Shown: positions 1 through 10,206, counted from the stretch's first letter. The stretch is DNA of 64,000 nucleotides from an uncultured Ignavibacteriota bacterium (GCA_903884005.1 CAISDA010000088.1:62001-126000), one strand, 5' to 3'. Made by a program: numbers and translations. The notes: generated from the letters alone by a model not told the origin.

Positions 1-11
1 TTGAGAAACGC

Positions 12-650
12 TTATTTCAGAATATCTATTCCAGTGACAGTGAACGCCATGGTGCTCACTTTGACGGAGATTTTTGTTGTTTTTAAAGTATCGATCACAG
101 CCGGACCGGTGTATTTGTTCCAGTTGAGAATGAGCTGCACATACAATTGCTTGCTGCACGAATCGGGGTGAACGCTCGGCGCATACGTGAACTGAGCGTC
201 GGAGACGAACGCGCGCGGCGACGTGAGCACACTGTCTTTACCATAGGTTCGAAGATTGCCGTGCACCGCGCCGAGTTGAAAGAACGTGTAGAGCGCGCCA
301 TTCGCGCCGGCAGTTTTGAGCTTCATCGAATCGGGCTTGGAAGCCACGGTGGCGAAGATCGTGAACTGCGCATCGGCACCGGTTTCGATATTAGAAATCA
401 TATACATTGTGGGAATAAACGTCAGCTTCACGCCGAGCGTGTCCACGACGTTCGCGGACGTGATCGAGGCGTCGAAACTGAACCCTCCATCCGTCGCTGA
501 AAAATTGGACGCGGACGAAGGCGAGCTCCAGACGGTGCTGGCATACGGCCGCCAGACGGAGTCGTATTCCGAGGAGGATGTGGATTTGATGCAGGACGAC
601 GTGAGACAGGCTCCTGCAACAACGAGCAGCATAGTGAAATTATGTTTCAT
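12..650 (-). CDS. Putative lipoprotein, unknown function
   Basis: 212 residues. I place the start at the ATG at 650, which puts a Lys/His n-region before a hydrophobic stretch (residues 7-14) and a Cys at 15 or 20, so this looks like a lipoprotein signal peptide; the longer reading from 686 would add a charged, non-signal extension and overlap the upstream gene. After the signal there is a Ser/Thr-rich linker, then a beta-rich body without a motif I recognise. It begins 19 bases after the stop of the T9SS-sorted protein at 670-2748 and is probably the last gene of the TonB receptor operon. Lipoproteins in this position often accompany receptors as surface partners; that is inference. Confidence 0.7.
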   Translation of the reverse strand: MKHNFTMLLVVAGACLTSSCIKSTSSSEYDSVWRPYASTVWSSPSSASNFSATDGGFSFDASITSANVVDTLGVKLTFIPTMYMISNIETGADAQFTIFATVASKPDSMKLKTAGANGALYTFFQLGAVHGNLRTYGKDSVLTSPRAFVSDAQFTYAPSVHPDSCSKQLYVQLILNWNKYTGPAVIDTLKTTKISVKVSTMAFTVTGIDILK

Positions 651-669
651 GCGAGTGTCCAAACTGTGA

Positions 670-2748
670 TTACCGAATAACAACAAATTTATAAATTCCG
701 CGATCCCCTTGCGGTGTGCTGATGACTGCGATATAGATACCGCTCACAATGATCTGTTGTGACGACGTTGTCAGGTTGTAATCCTGCGAGCCGGTTTGGT
801 CCGTATGCTCTATGGTATTGACCAATTCACCGAGTTCCGTGTAGATCTTTATAGTGCAGATACCCGGAATATTTTTGAATACGATCTTGTCCTGCTGTCC
901 CGGCCACAACATCGTGGAGGCTGCGCCGAGATTGTATGGATTGGGCACGATACGTACTTTATTGTGATCCATCGTCAGCGGAGCACCCAGCCGCCGATAT
1001 GCGGGTGAAAACGTGTTCGTATAATAACGACCGCTGCTCAATCTGCCGGCCGGTGTAAGCCCCACTCCGGTATTGTCCGACGCCTTGCCCACGGCAACGA
1101 CGTAGTAGTAATATGCCGCGTCGAATGTGGCCAGCGTATCGTCGAACGAACGCGATGACGCAGAACCTTCCCAAATTTTATAGTACGTGCTGTCGTACTG
1201 CGCCGATGCCCGCCACACTTCCCATCCGTCAATTTTGGGATCACCCGATGAGGTCCAATCGAGATGAATTTTATTCGCCTGGCTCGACACATTCACAAGC
1301 GTCGGCGGGGGCGGTCCCATGGGAATATTGTATCCGCTGTTGTAATTTGCCAGCGCGCGCCGCACCGAGGCAAAGAGGGAATCTTTTCCGGTAAAGACCC
1401 AGTCGTTTTTCGATAATGTGGTTCCGTTGTAGGTGATGGACGCGGTGCCATTCTTGAACGCCGCCCCGATCTTTATCGATGCATCGCGTGAAATGCCCGC
1501 GGCAACTTCGGCGATGACGATATGAACGCTTTCCGACGGAGCGATCGTATACGGCCCGTACCCCATGGCCATCGATTGTCCGCCCGAGGTGCCAAGCGCC
1601 GGATCACCGACTGTCGGCGTGAGCAGATCGGCATGACGCGGGATGACGTGCCCTTTGGTCATCATCTTAAATTGGGCGTCCATTGCAGTCGAATTGTATT
1701 GGTCGATGCTGCCGGATCCCACGAGCGGTCCGTCCGAGCCTTCATAGGACGTTGTGGCCGGCTGCCGCTTATCATCGCTGGTGTCCTTGGTGGATTTGTC
1801 TGCGTGCAGTGTCGCCCATCCGATGAATTGGTATGCGCCTAAACGACCGACGGTATCGCCGGCAAGGTGGCCTGTGGCCGGTTTAAAGATCGGGCCGCCG
1901 ATATTATCATATCCTCCCGAAAATGAGGGGTAAAAACCATGCCACGCAAAACTGACGCGAAGATCGTTGTTGTCTGTGTTCTTCGAAAAATATTTTGCCG
2001 GTCCGGGATTCGTCGTATCGCCGCGCACGTCATTCACGGTATTTTTTCCGTATGCGATCGGGTCGCCGATCACCGGCTGCACATCCCGGTTGATACCGAA
2101 GCGATTCTGGAAATACACCCACACGTTGTTCAGCGTGACCGGAGCGCGTTTGGTTCCGTTGGCGTCGATCACACCCGTGTTCGTGAACACGTAATCGAAG
2201 ATGATGTAATTATCATGATACTGCTGGCTGAAGCCGATGACTTTGCGGTGCACTGTGAGGCCGATCGGTGTCGCAGCAATATTATCGATCTGCCTGTCCC
2301 ATTTTTGCGTCGCATCGACATCGTCGTTTTCCACGAGCGTGTTGTACGATTCAACGCCGGTCACGAAGACCTGCGTCGGCTGGTATTTGCTCGTCATCTT
2401 AAAAAGGATCGGCAATGTTTCGCCGGGATATGAACCTGCAGTATTGCGCGGGCCCACGTGCACCACTTTGAAGGGAAAGTTTCCCTTGGTTTCCGTATAG
2501 TTCGTGGTCCCGATCCACATTCCTTTTGCAGCCTGCATGTCCTGCGTACGGTAGATGGCCGGCCAACGGAGCCCGTCCGACTGGTCGGCTGTCTTTCCCG
2601 TCCGGCCTGTCTCTATTTCGGAACCGTAGTTCGAAAAGAGATTTTGCAGCGACCCGACGGTCATCCACTTATAGTTATTCGCAACCTGAGCGACTGCGCA
2701 AGATGAGACAATAAACGCTAAAACGGTGACCAGACGAAAATATTTCAT
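670..2748 (-). CDS. Secreted protein with fibronectin-like domain and T9SS sorting domain
   Basis: 692 residues. It has an N-terminal signal peptide (residues 1-20, cleavage after CAVAQ) and a long middle region I do not recognise. A fibronectin type III-like segment follows around residues 485-580 (PPPTLVNVSS, then DGWEVWRAS and YYYVVAVG). The end carries IKIYTELGELVNTI, GIYIAVIS and a KFVVIR finish, the pattern of type A T9SS C-terminal sorting domains. The protein is therefore likely exported across the outer membrane and anchored or released. The start at 2748 has GAGGA just upstream. It follows the TonB receptor by 23 bases and is probably co-transcribed with it. The function of the middle region is unknown; it may bind or process the receptor's substrate. 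Confidence 0.75.
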   Translation of the reverse strand: MKYFRLVTVLAFIVSSCAVAQVANNYKWMTVGSLQNLFSNYGSEIETGRTGKTADQSDGLRWPAIYRTQDMQAAKGMWIGTTNYTETKGNFPFKVVHVGPRNTAGSYPGETLPILFKMTSKYQPTQVFVTGVESYNTLVENDDVDATQKWDRQIDNIAATPIGLTVHRKVIGFSQQYHDNYIIFDYVFTNTGVIDANGTKRAPVTLNNVWVYFQNRFGINRDVQPVIGDPIAYGKNTVNDVRGDTTNPGPAKYFSKNTDNNDLRVSFAWHGFYPSFSGGYDNIGGPIFKPATGHLAGDTVGRLGAYQFIGWATLHADKSTKDTSDDKRQPATTSYEGSDGPLVGSGSIDQYNSTAMDAQFKMMTKGHVIPRHADLLTPTVGDPALGTSGGQSMAMGYGPYTIAPSESVHIVIAEVAAGISRDASIKIGAAFKNGTASITYNGTTLSKNDWVFTGKDSLFASVRRALANYNSGYNIPMGPPPPTLVNVSSQANKIHLDWTSSGDPKIDGWEVWRASAQYDSTYYKIWEGSASSRSFDDTLATFDAAYYYYVVAVGKASDNTGVGLTPAGRLSSGRYYTNTFSPAYRRLGAPLTMDHNKVRIVPNPYNLGAASTMLWPGQQDKIVFKNIPGICTIKIYTELGELVNTIEHTDQTGSQDYNLTTSSQQIIVSGIYIAVISTPQGDRGIYKFVVIR

Positions 2749-2771
2749 AATATCCTCATTAACAACAATTT

Positions 2772-5700
2772 TTAAAGGTCGAAACTTACTTTAAGTCCCC
2801 AGAAAATATCCCGCGGATTCAGGAAGACAAGGAAATCCATGTTCGGCATATCGATGTACGCTTTGTCACTGAGGATCTGGCTCATGCGCGATGCATCGAC
2901 TTCCGTCCACGCTGTGCCTTTATTTTCCATATACTTGCCTGTGGACCTATCCCAATAGATCGCCGTCGGAACGATATACGTTGTGCTGGCGACGCTCGCC
3001 ACCGGTTCGATATGCTGGTAGGCGACGCCGTCTTTTCGTGCATCACCCGGACGATCGTCGCCGGGCACATTGATGTAATTGAACCGGGTTTGGTACACAT
3101 CCGTCGAGAGGTGCAGCGATTGCCAGTATTGATCCTCGTCCTGAACGGTTGTATATCCGTAGTTGGTGAAATTCTTGATGTTGAACAGATTGTTGAAGTC
3201 GGCAAACAATTGGATGTTGGTTGTGCCGATCTTGAAGTTTTTGCTGACGCGCATGTTGGCGGAATACGTGTCCCTCCACTGCACATTGTAGCGCACATCG
3301 GGAAGCGAACTGCTGCGGCTGCCGGTCCACGTGTCCCACGATCCGGACGACCAGCTTGCCGTCATATTCAAACGCCAGTCGCTCAACAACCCGACGCCGC
3401 CGATGCCAACCTCCTGCTGCATATAATCAGGCGGCGTGAAAAAATCCATGCTGATGCGTGCATACGGCTGGGGAACAGGTTTCGTCTGATACAGATCGCT
3501 GGAGTGAGTCGCCTCGTAATTTTGCTGGTCGTTGAGACTTTGCGAGAGCTGCCTGTACCCAAAGCGTCCTGTGGAACGCGCCATGTATGTGTAATTGGCA
3601 AACCCCGTGATCCAATCGCCGCGGTTGCGTGACAGTGTCACTTCGACGCCGCGCGTGTCTTCGTACGAATCCGGAACGTAGACCGAGTAATTGACTTTAG
3701 TTCCAACCACTGCCAGCGTCGTCGGCTGGTCGGACACGTTCTTATAGTAGCCGGCTACGCGGATCAGGTATTGGTCGAAGAGGCTGTGCTCGTATCCCAA
3801 TTCGTACATCACCGTTTTCGGAAGAGGAGCGTTCGGATCGGAGAGCGTTGAGACGCTCTTGCTCACCGGATCGTGCCGCACCATATAGAGCGCTTCCGGC
3901 TGGGGCATGGATCGGAAATGGCCGTAGTTGAAAAAGAGTTTTGCGTAGTCGGTGATCGGAAATGCCACTCCCAAGCGGGGACTGAAATTCACTTCTTTTT
4001 TGATCGGGGACATGATCAAGGTGGTATCGTTACCGCCGTAGAGCGCGGCGTCGAAGGGATTGTACACATACCATTCGCCGTTCGGATTGGAGAGGTCCAT
4101 GCGCACGCCGAAGTTTGCGATCATGCCTTCGTATTCGAATTTATCCTGAATATAGAGCGAGGCACGGTACGGGTATTTATCCCACACCGAGCGCGTGGCC
4201 GCGCCGTTCACACTGCTGACGGAAGCGTAATTGGAATTATTGTTCGACAGGACGAGTTCGGCCCCGACCTTCAACTGGTTAAATTTATTGATCTGACTGC
4301 TCAAATCGAATTTCAGCGTCGTGTTCGTGATTTTGCTTGAGTCGCGCGAACCGCTCTGTCCGTACTTGTTCGTGAAACTCGGCGTGAAGAAGAAATCGTT
4401 GTTTTGCTGCACGTAGCCGAACGGCTCTTCATCGACATAATAGCCGTTGCCGAAGAGGTTCACTCTCGATGTGTCGCGCGCGCGTCCGGGATTGGTGCTG
4501 TAATTGAAGGCCACGTAATTGATGCTCGCTTCATAAAACGTGACGGCAGACAGCAAGTGTGTGACCTTGCCGCCGAGGCTGCTCATTTTCACAGTGGAAG
4601 GAGCCCAATATTCGTTTGTAAACATCATGAGGTCGGAATAATTGGCTTCCGTCAGGGCCGACGCCATGTCTCCGGGAGTTTGCATGAGCCCGGAATTGCC
4701 CGAATTGTTGTTGCTCGTTCCATGCTGATAGCCTGTCATGCCCGACACCATTAATTTCAGCGACGATGTGATATCGGAAGTCACGCGGAGCTGGCCGTTG
4801 TAATCCTGATAGCCATCTTCGGACAGGGGTATCATGTACATCGATTTTTGCTGCCTGTAGGATGCAAAGAACCGGAGATTTCCCAGCTGCGAACTGATGA
4901 TGGGCACCGGCCCGCCGAAACCGGCGTCGACATCCCAATCGGGTTTCGTGATGTCGCCTTGTTTCCGGTGCTGGAACATGAACAAACGCTGCGCCGCCTG
5001 GGGCGAGAGGTCGTTCGTGGGATCGGCATCGGCCAGCGATGCCTGTGAAATGGCATTCCATCCGACGAATGTGCGGTATTGCTGACGCGTCCATTTATCC
5101 CATGCGCCGGGATCCTGATTCGCGCCGGTGCCCGTGAAGGCAACAGCCGGATCAAGGAACGGCCGTAAGAAATACGAATTGGTGTTGAAGGCTGAAGGGC
5201 CGAAATTTTTTGCGGTCGGCGGACTGATGCGGGCGGTCGCGGAGACGGAGTAGCCAGATGTACTTCCCTCTTTTGTGATGACGTTCACAACGCCCGAACG
5301 AATATTGCCGTATTCCGCATTGAACCCGCCGGTCTGCACTTGAATATCCTGGACGGAACTGAGACTGATGGACGAATACGGCTGATTGTTGCGCTCATCG
5401 CGGAGGGTCAACCCGTCGACGATAAACGCTGTCTGATCTGCGTTGCCTGAACCGCGAATGACGAGTCCGGCCTGAACGCCGGCCTGCAGTCCGACCACGG
5501 CGCTGATGCTCGAGACGGGAAGGCTCGCAATTTCCTTCGATGAAATATTTGCCGTGCTGGATGCGACGTCCTTTTGCACCACGGGGCGCGTAGCGACGAC
5601 GATCACTTCCTGGGCCTGGATAGCTTCTTCGGAGAGTGTAAGTTTGACTTCAGACGTCTGGTCGATGTACACGCGAACACCGACAACCGTTGTCGGCGTA

Positions 5701-5939
5701 TAGCCAAGCAGCGACGCTTTCAGCCGATACTCTCCCGAGGGCACATTCACGATGACAAAGCCGCCGTCAATGCCGGATGACGCCCCGATCCTGGCGCCTT
5801 CAACGAGAATATTGACGCCGACGAGCGGGTCGCCGGACCGGGAATCTTTTACGACGCCGATGATCTTCCCCGATGTTCCCGCAGCAAGGTTGGCGATATT
5901 GATGAGAAGAAGAAGTGAGAGTGTAGCAATTCGTTTCAC
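2772..5939 (-). CDS. TonB-dependent receptor with carboxypeptidase-regulatory N-domain
   Basis: 1055 residues. It starts with GTG at 5939, preceded by GGGAGA eight bases upstream. A signal peptide covers residues 1-21. A CarboxypepD_reg-like beta-sandwich follows at about 24-110 (GKIIGVVKDSRSGDPLVGVNI; this type is normal for Bacteroidetes and Chlorobi receptors), then a plug domain at about 120-235 with VIRGSGNADQTAFIVDGL and GGFNAEYGN motifs. The rest is a large beta-barrel ending in an aromatic/hydrophobic strand (KVSFDL). It would import a large or scarce substrate energised by TonB-ExbBD, none of which is encoded here. It is the first gene of a three-gene operon with the T9SS-sorted protein and a lipoprotein. 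No SusD homologue is present, so the substrate cannot be assigned to glycans. Confidence 0.9.
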   Translation of the reverse strand: MKRIATLSLLLLINIANLAAGTSGKIIGVVKDSRSGDPLVGVNILVEGARIGASSGIDGGFVIVNVPSGEYRLKASLLGYTPTTVVGVRVYIDQTSEVKLTLSEEAIQAQEVIVVATRPVVQKDVASSTANISSKEIASLPVSSISAVVGLQAGVQAGLVIRGSGNADQTAFIVDGLTLRDERNNQPYSSISLSSVQDIQVQTGGFNAEYGNIRSGVVNVITKEGSTSGYSVSATARISPPTAKNFGPSAFNTNSYFLRPFLDPAVAFTGTGANQDPGAWDKWTRQQYRTFVGWNAISQASLADADPTNDLSPQAAQRLFMFQHRKQGDITKPDWDVDAGFGGPVPIISSQLGNLRFFASYRQQKSMYMIPLSEDGYQDYNGQLRVTSDITSSLKLMVSGMTGYQHGTSNNNSGNSGLMQTPGDMASALTEANYSDLMMFTNEYWAPSTVKMSSLGGKVTHLLSAVTFYEASINYVAFNYSTNPGRARDTSRVNLFGNGYYVDEEPFGYVQQNNDFFFTPSFTNKYGQSGSRDSSKITNTTLKFDLSSQINKFNQLKVGAELVLSNNNSNYASVSSVNGAATRSVWDKYPYRASLYIQDKFEYEGMIANFGVRMDLSNPNGEWYVYNPFDAALYGGNDTTLIMSPIKKEVNFSPRLGVAFPITDYAKLFFNYGHFRSMPQPEALYMVRHDPVSKSVSTLSDPNAPLPKTVMYELGYEHSLFDQYLIRVAGYYKNVSDQPTTLAVVGTKVNYSVYVPDSYEDTRGVEVTLSRNRGDWITGFANYTYMARSTGRFGYRQLSQSLNDQQNYEATHSSDLYQTKPVPQPYARISMDFFTPPDYMQQEVGIGGVGLLSDWRLNMTASWSSGSWDTWTGSRSSSLPDVRYNVQWRDTYSANMRVSKNFKIGTTNIQLFADFNNLFNIKNFTNYGYTTVQDEDQYWQSLHLSTDVYQTRFNYINVPGDDRPGDARKDGVAYQHIEPVASVASTTYIVPTAIYWDRSTGKYMENKGTAWTEVDASRMSQILSDKAYIDMPNMDFLVFLNPRDIFWGLKVSFDL

Positions 5940-6483
5940 GGATTTCGTCTCCCTATTGAATCTTTACGTTCGAGAGCAGCACTACAATTAAAGTTAACGA
6001 TGGTCTCTGAAGAACGCGATTTTTTTGATTTACATTCGAGGATTATACTGCATCAGCATTGTACGAACGCATTGCCGCACTAGTAAGTCTACACACATTC
6101 CCGAGTTCCCGCCGTGATGCCGGCGGCATGGATCATTGATCCGTATGACACGACTATGAATGGTGCGGTTGAATGATACTGACTGACAATAAATGTTATG
6201 CGTTGAGGAAATGTTGTGTAATGTACTTGCGTAAAAGTTGAATTGAACAGCGATTGTATACAATATGTGTGTATACATTACGCAAAATTCTATATACAAT
6301 GCAAGTTAAAAATAAAAAATATTGTTCATTGTGTCGTCACACTTCACCATGCCACATTTCGAACACGAACAATCGTTGCATGATCGGCATCAAAAAACAC
6401 GATCCGTCCTCCCCATTGGAAAGCGGAGGGGCATCGGGAAAATACAATTTTTCCTCATAGCGCGCAACTGCATGAAATGGTAG
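5940..6483. promoter_or_regulatory. AT-rich intergenic region upstream of the receptor operon
   Basis: About 540 bases with no gene I can support. A 12-base perfect palindrome ATTGTATACAAT lies at 6253-6264. An inverted pair TTGCGTAA (6227-6234) and TTACGCAA (6278-6285) flanks it. The region is clearly poorer in GC than the genes on both sides. It should hold the promoter for the receptor operon, which reads leftwards from 5939, and the 3' end of that stretch adjoins the stop of the glycosyl hydrolase gene at 6484. The core TTGTATACAA recurs at 8875-8884 in front of that next gene. The regulatory role is inference. Confidence 0.45.
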
Positions 6484-8829
6484 TTATTTTTGGAGCAGCA
6501 TTTTTTTAACATCGCTGAAGGAACCGGAATTCAGCCGATAAAAATACATACCGCTCGGCACATCAGCCGCATTCCACTCAACCGCATACATACCCGGCTG
6601 CATATCCCTGTCGACGAGCGATGCAACGGCACGGCCGAGCACGTCGTACACATTCAATTGCACATGCTGCAATGCATTCACGGAAAACCGGATCGTTGTT
6701 GCAGGATTGAACGGGTTCGGATAATTCTGATAGAGCGCAAACGACTCCGGTATGCTCTCGCTCCTGCCGACTTCGGTCGCGGCCTGCGTTTTGAAGCGCC
6801 AGGTGTCTGACCAGTTGCTGATACCCGTCGGATTTATTCCTGCCACTCTCCAGAAATGAATTGTGGATACCGCCAGGTTCGTAAATGCGATGGTGGTATC
6901 TGCAAGGCCAGTTGTATCGATCACCAGGATCGAAAAATCGGCGGCGATGGATAACTGTGCCCGGTAGGTGGCGGCGGACTGAATTTTTTTCCAGACGAGC
7001 GATCCGGTGACAGGCACACTCGCATTCAAATTTGTGGGCAGCGCAAGCACTGGCGACGACGGGAAGCCGGTGGTGAACGAGCGGATTTCACTGAACGCTC
7101 CATATCCCGCCACATTCACACCACGCACGCGCCAAAAATATTTTTGCTGTCCCGATAAACCAGCCACCGATTTCACCGTATCGGCCAGCGATGCGTCGTT
7201 CACGATAAGGCCGAACTGCATCGACGAGTCTGAAGAGACCTGAAGATGATACGATGCGGCAAGATCAGTGCTCTTCCACGACAGGGTCACACCCTGCATC
7301 TGGTTCACGATGCCCGATACGGGCGATGCGAGAGCGATCGTTTGAGGGGCGGAGATCGATGCCACTGTGCTGGCGGCACTCTCATTGTTGTTGGCATCGA
7401 GCGATGTCGCCGCGAAATAGAGCGTCTGATTGGCCGCCGTGCCCGGCGGATTCACGGCACGCAATGACGTGACGAGCGCGATATTGCGCGGATCGTCGAT
7501 ATCCGACTGCTGTAGTGTGCCGTGATCGAGGCGATAGAGCACATACTTCGAGGCGGTGTCGCCGTCGGCTGCCTTCACCGGCACGTCCCATTGGAGTTGC
7601 GCCACCGGCTGCCCCGGAAGTTTTGCGTAGCGAAGGTTCCTCGGCGCGTTGGGTTTCAGCGAGTCTTTCCACGAATAGCTCGGACACAGCGCGTGGTAGC
7701 GAAAGAGATCGTTCACGAGCGTATCGGTAATTCCCCCGAGGTCGCCGGTGATGTTGTTAGCCGTATAGAGGATCGCTCCCTGCGTGTTGCCCAGTGTGCG
7801 ATTCAGTCGGATCTGCGATGCGGGCATGCTTGCATCGCCGTATGTTGTGGTGCCGATGCGGTAGATCGCGAGTCCGGGGTAGAAGTGGCGCCCATTCATC
7901 TGCGATGACCACCACGATTGGAGTTTCGCATAATCCTGGCTGCCTCCGGTCTTCCAATATAATTGCGGCGCGAGATAATCGATGTATTTTCCCTGCATCC
8001 ACGCAACGGGATCGCAATAGAGCACACTGTAATTGTCGTTGCCAACAATGCCAGCGGGAACGCCGTTTTTGTAGATGCCCGCAGGGCTTATGCCCCACCG
8101 TACGTTCGGCTTGATCACCTGTATGCTGTCGTACACCTGTTTCAGCAGTCTGTTGACATTATCGCGCCTCCAGTCGCCGAGCGACAGTCCCCGCGAATCG
8201 GCTGCGTACGTGGCGGCATCCTGCGTAGATGTGCCTTCCACATAAAAATAATCGTCCATATGCGCGGCGTCGATGTCGTAGCGGCGCACCACATCGGCAA
8301 TGACTTTCGCGTCATAGTCGCGGACGGCCTGCAGTCCGGGATTCAAAAATTTTATCGTCCCCTGCTGCAGCACCCAGTCGGGATGCATCTTTGTGACATG
8401 ATTGCCTGATGTCGTATAGTTGCCGGCTGCACGTTCGGCGCGATAGGGATTGAACCAGGCATGAAGTTCCATACCGCGTTTATGGGCTTCATCCACTGCA
8501 AATTTGAGCGGATCGTAATACGGCGACGGAGCGCGTCCCTGCGTTCCAGTGAGCCAGTACGACCACGGGTCGTATGGCGAATCGTACATCGCGTCGCACT
8601 CGGAGCGCACCTGGAAGATCACCGCGTTGCATCCCGAAGCTGCGAGCTTATCGAAGAGCACCGTCAGATCGCTCTTCTGTTTGTCGACGGTGGCGGTCGG
8701 GCTCGAGGGCCAGTCGATATTGGTGACGGTGGCCACCCAGACGCCGCGGAATTCGCGTTTTAACAATGTTTGTCCGTGTAACGGACCGCAGCAGAGTGAT
8801 GCAAGAACAAGGAGTAGAATTTTTTTCAT
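6484..8829 (-). CDS. GHL10/DUF187-family glycosyl hydrolase-like protein, T9SS-sorted
   Basis: 781 residues. The start at 8829 gives a standard signal peptide (MKKILLLVLASLCCGPLHGQ); the longer reading adds 13 polar residues before it. Residues about 24-400 match the GHL10 family (YngK-like; REFRGVWVATVTNIDWPS, then HAWFNPYRA and AHMDDYFY), a TIM-barrel group of putative glycoside hydrolases. Three fibronectin-like modules follow. The end is a textbook type A T9SS sorting domain: YQNYPNPFNPATTIRFS, then LNVYDVLGRAVASL, then GMYFYRL. The enzyme is predicted to act outside the cell on a polysaccharide or peptidoglycan-like substrate that cannot be named from sequence. It is the last of three minus-strand genes after the porin and the phosphatase, although a palindrome at 8874-8885 suggests its own promoter. 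Confidence 0.88.
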   Translation of the reverse strand: MKKILLLVLASLCCGPLHGQTLLKREFRGVWVATVTNIDWPSSPTATVDKQKSDLTVLFDKLAASGCNAVIFQVRSECDAMYDSPYDPWSYWLTGTQGRAPSPYYDPLKFAVDEAHKRGMELHAWFNPYRAERAAGNYTTSGNHVTKMHPDWVLQQGTIKFLNPGLQAVRDYDAKVIADVVRRYDIDAAHMDDYFYVEGTSTQDAATYAADSRGLSLGDWRRDNVNRLLKQVYDSIQVIKPNVRWGISPAGIYKNGVPAGIVGNDNYSVLYCDPVAWMQGKYIDYLAPQLYWKTGGSQDYAKLQSWWSSQMNGRHFYPGLAIYRIGTTTYGDASMPASQIRLNRTLGNTQGAILYTANNITGDLGGITDTLVNDLFRYHALCPSYSWKDSLKPNAPRNLRYAKLPGQPVAQLQWDVPVKAADGDTASKYVLYRLDHGTLQQSDIDDPRNIALVTSLRAVNPPGTAANQTLYFAATSLDANNNESAASTVASISAPQTIALASPVSGIVNQMQGVTLSWKSTDLAASYHLQVSSDSSMQFGLIVNDASLADTVKSVAGLSGQQKYFWRVRGVNVAGYGAFSEIRSFTTGFPSSPVLALPTNLNASVPVTGSLVWKKIQSAATYRAQLSIAADFSILVIDTTGLADTTIAFTNLAVSTIHFWRVAGINPTGISNWSDTWRFKTQAATEVGRSESIPESFALYQNYPNPFNPATTIRFSVNALQHVQLNVYDVLGRAVASLVDRDMQPGMYAVEWNAADVPSGMYFYRLNSGSFSDVKKMLLQK

Positions 8830-8873
8830 GTCGTCTTTGAATCGTTTCGGAGAAGAGGAGCGGTGCACCTAAA

Positions 8874-8885
8874 TTTGTATACAAA
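8874..8885. promoter_or_regulatory. 12-bp palindrome upstream of glycosyl hydrolase-like gene
   Basis: TTTGTATACAAA is a perfect palindrome 45 bases upstream of the start codon at 8829. Its ten-base core TTGTATACAA is identical to the core of the palindrome at 6253-6264 upstream of the TonB receptor operon. This may be an operator or a promoter element shared by two T9SS/outer-membrane operons; the assignment is inference. Confidence 0.3.
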
Positions 8886-8976
8886 ATACAAAATGGAACG
8901 ACATAGTGCAAGTGCAGCGAATGATCGGCGCATCGCTTTCGGCCGGCGTACACACGAGTGACTCGCACCGCATGCT

Positions 8977-10206
8977 CTATTTAATACGCTTCACTACGAC
9001 GATGGTTTTGTCGTCCGAATATTTTCCGTGCGTGCTGAAGGCGAGCACATCCTGGAGAATAACGCGGGCGATATCCTTCGCGCTGCTCTTTTTCAATTCC
9101 TTCAGTTTCTGTTCGAGCCGTGTCTCGGAATACTGGTTGCCCTGCACGTCCATCGCCTCGGACACGCCGTCTGTGTAGATGAGAAGAATATCTCCCTTGC
9201 CGATCATGACGCCTTCGCTGCGGTAATTCTGATCGGGAAACGGGCCGATGATGTTCCCGGTGGCTTCAAGGAGTTCGATCGTCGAGCTTTGCGCCCTGAA
9301 GAGCATGGGACTGCAGTGGCCCGCATTCACGTACGTACAGAGTCCCTGCTTGTCCTTCGCCAGCTCGGCGTAGAACAATGTGATGAAGCGGTCGTCGGTG
9401 AACGCATGGTGAACGAGGTTGTTGATCTTGCGGATGAGCGAGCTGATCTTGGTCTGGTAGCCCGCGCCCATTTTCAACGCGCCTGACACATAGAGCGCCT
9501 GCACGGCCGCCGAGATGCCCTTGCTTGCGGCGTCGCCCACGGCGATGCCGAGACGGTCGTCCTCGTCGTCGCGGATGTAGTCGAAAAAATCGCCGCCGAC
9601 AATGCGGTCGGCCATTGAGACGCCGAAGATCTCGTAATTATGGAACTTCATTTCATGCGCGGGAAGAATGCTTCGCTGAATCTCGCTCGCCTTGTCCAGG
9701 TCCTTCGTGAGCTGTTCCTGCTTCCGTTCGATGTGGCGGTCGCGGAGCATACGCGTCACCGCCATGCTGATGATGTTCAGCGTCGGCGCAACAGCGTCGT
9801 GATTGAGATTGGTATTGAAGGACAGCACGTACGGGAACAATTCGGTGCCATCGACGTTCACGAGCGTGCCCACGCCGGTGGCGGAATATTTGATGATCCC
9901 CTTGGAGCGCAGATACGAATCCGTCTCTTTCGCCACGATCGTCCGATGCTTGGCGAGCGACTTGAACATCTTGTACGCGCTCACGTTCACCATGTAGTCC
10001 GTTTCAATTTTTTCGACCGAGCCGACCTGCGCGATCAACCGGTATGCGTCCTTCGCCGCCTCGAGCTTCCACACACGGCCGCCCTGAATGGAGATCGTAT
10101 CGTGCTGCACAATTTGGTGGAGGACGTGATTGAGAAGTTCTTCGGACGACGAGAAGGTCTTGCTGTCGAAGCTTTCGATTGTTTTATGGAGCTGCCGCTG
10201 GTTCAT
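8977..10206 (-). CDS. SpoIIE/RsbU-type PP2C serine phosphatase with N-terminal sensor domain
   Basis: 409 residues, started at the ATG at 10206, which has AGGA just upstream; the longer reading gives 54 Arg/Ser-rich residues that look non-coding. Residues about 15-175 resemble a GAF-like sensory domain. A short coiled linker (ERKQEQLTKDLDKASEIQRSI) leads into a SpoIIE-type PP2C domain with its metal-binding acidic motifs: GGDFFDY, GDAASKGISAA, NAGHCSPML, YTDGVSEA and SDDKT. Such enzymes dephosphorylate anti-anti-sigma (STAS) proteins in partner-switching cascades, controlling stress or envelope responses. No STAS or anti-sigma gene lies in the window, so the target is unknown. It sits between the porin and hydrolase genes. 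Confidence 0.9.
   Translation of the reverse strand: MNQRQLHKTIESFDSKTFSSSEELLNHVLHQIVQHDTISIQGGRVWKLEAAKDAYRLIAQVGSVEKIETDYMVNVSAYKMFKSLAKHRTIVAKETDSYLRSKGIIKYSATGVGTLVNVDGTELFPYVLSFNTNLNHDAVAPTLNIISMAVTRMLRDRHIERKQEQLTKDLDKASEIQRSILPAHEMKFHNYEIFGVSMADRIVGGDFFDYIRDDEDDRLGIAVGDAASKGISAAVQALYVSGALKMGAGYQTKISSLIRKINNLVHHAFTDDRFITLFYAELAKDKQGLCTYVNAGHCSPMLFRAQSSTIELLEATGNIIGPFPDQNYRSEGVMIGKGDILLIYTDGVSEAMDVQGNQYSETRLEQKLKELKKSSAKDIARVILQDVLAFSTHGKYSDDKTIVVVKRIK

Noticed and set aside
6030-6299. A small minus-strand frame in the receptor upstream region
   Set aside because: No ribosome-binding site, Tyr/His/Cys-rich composition from AT-rich non-coding DNA, and no motif.
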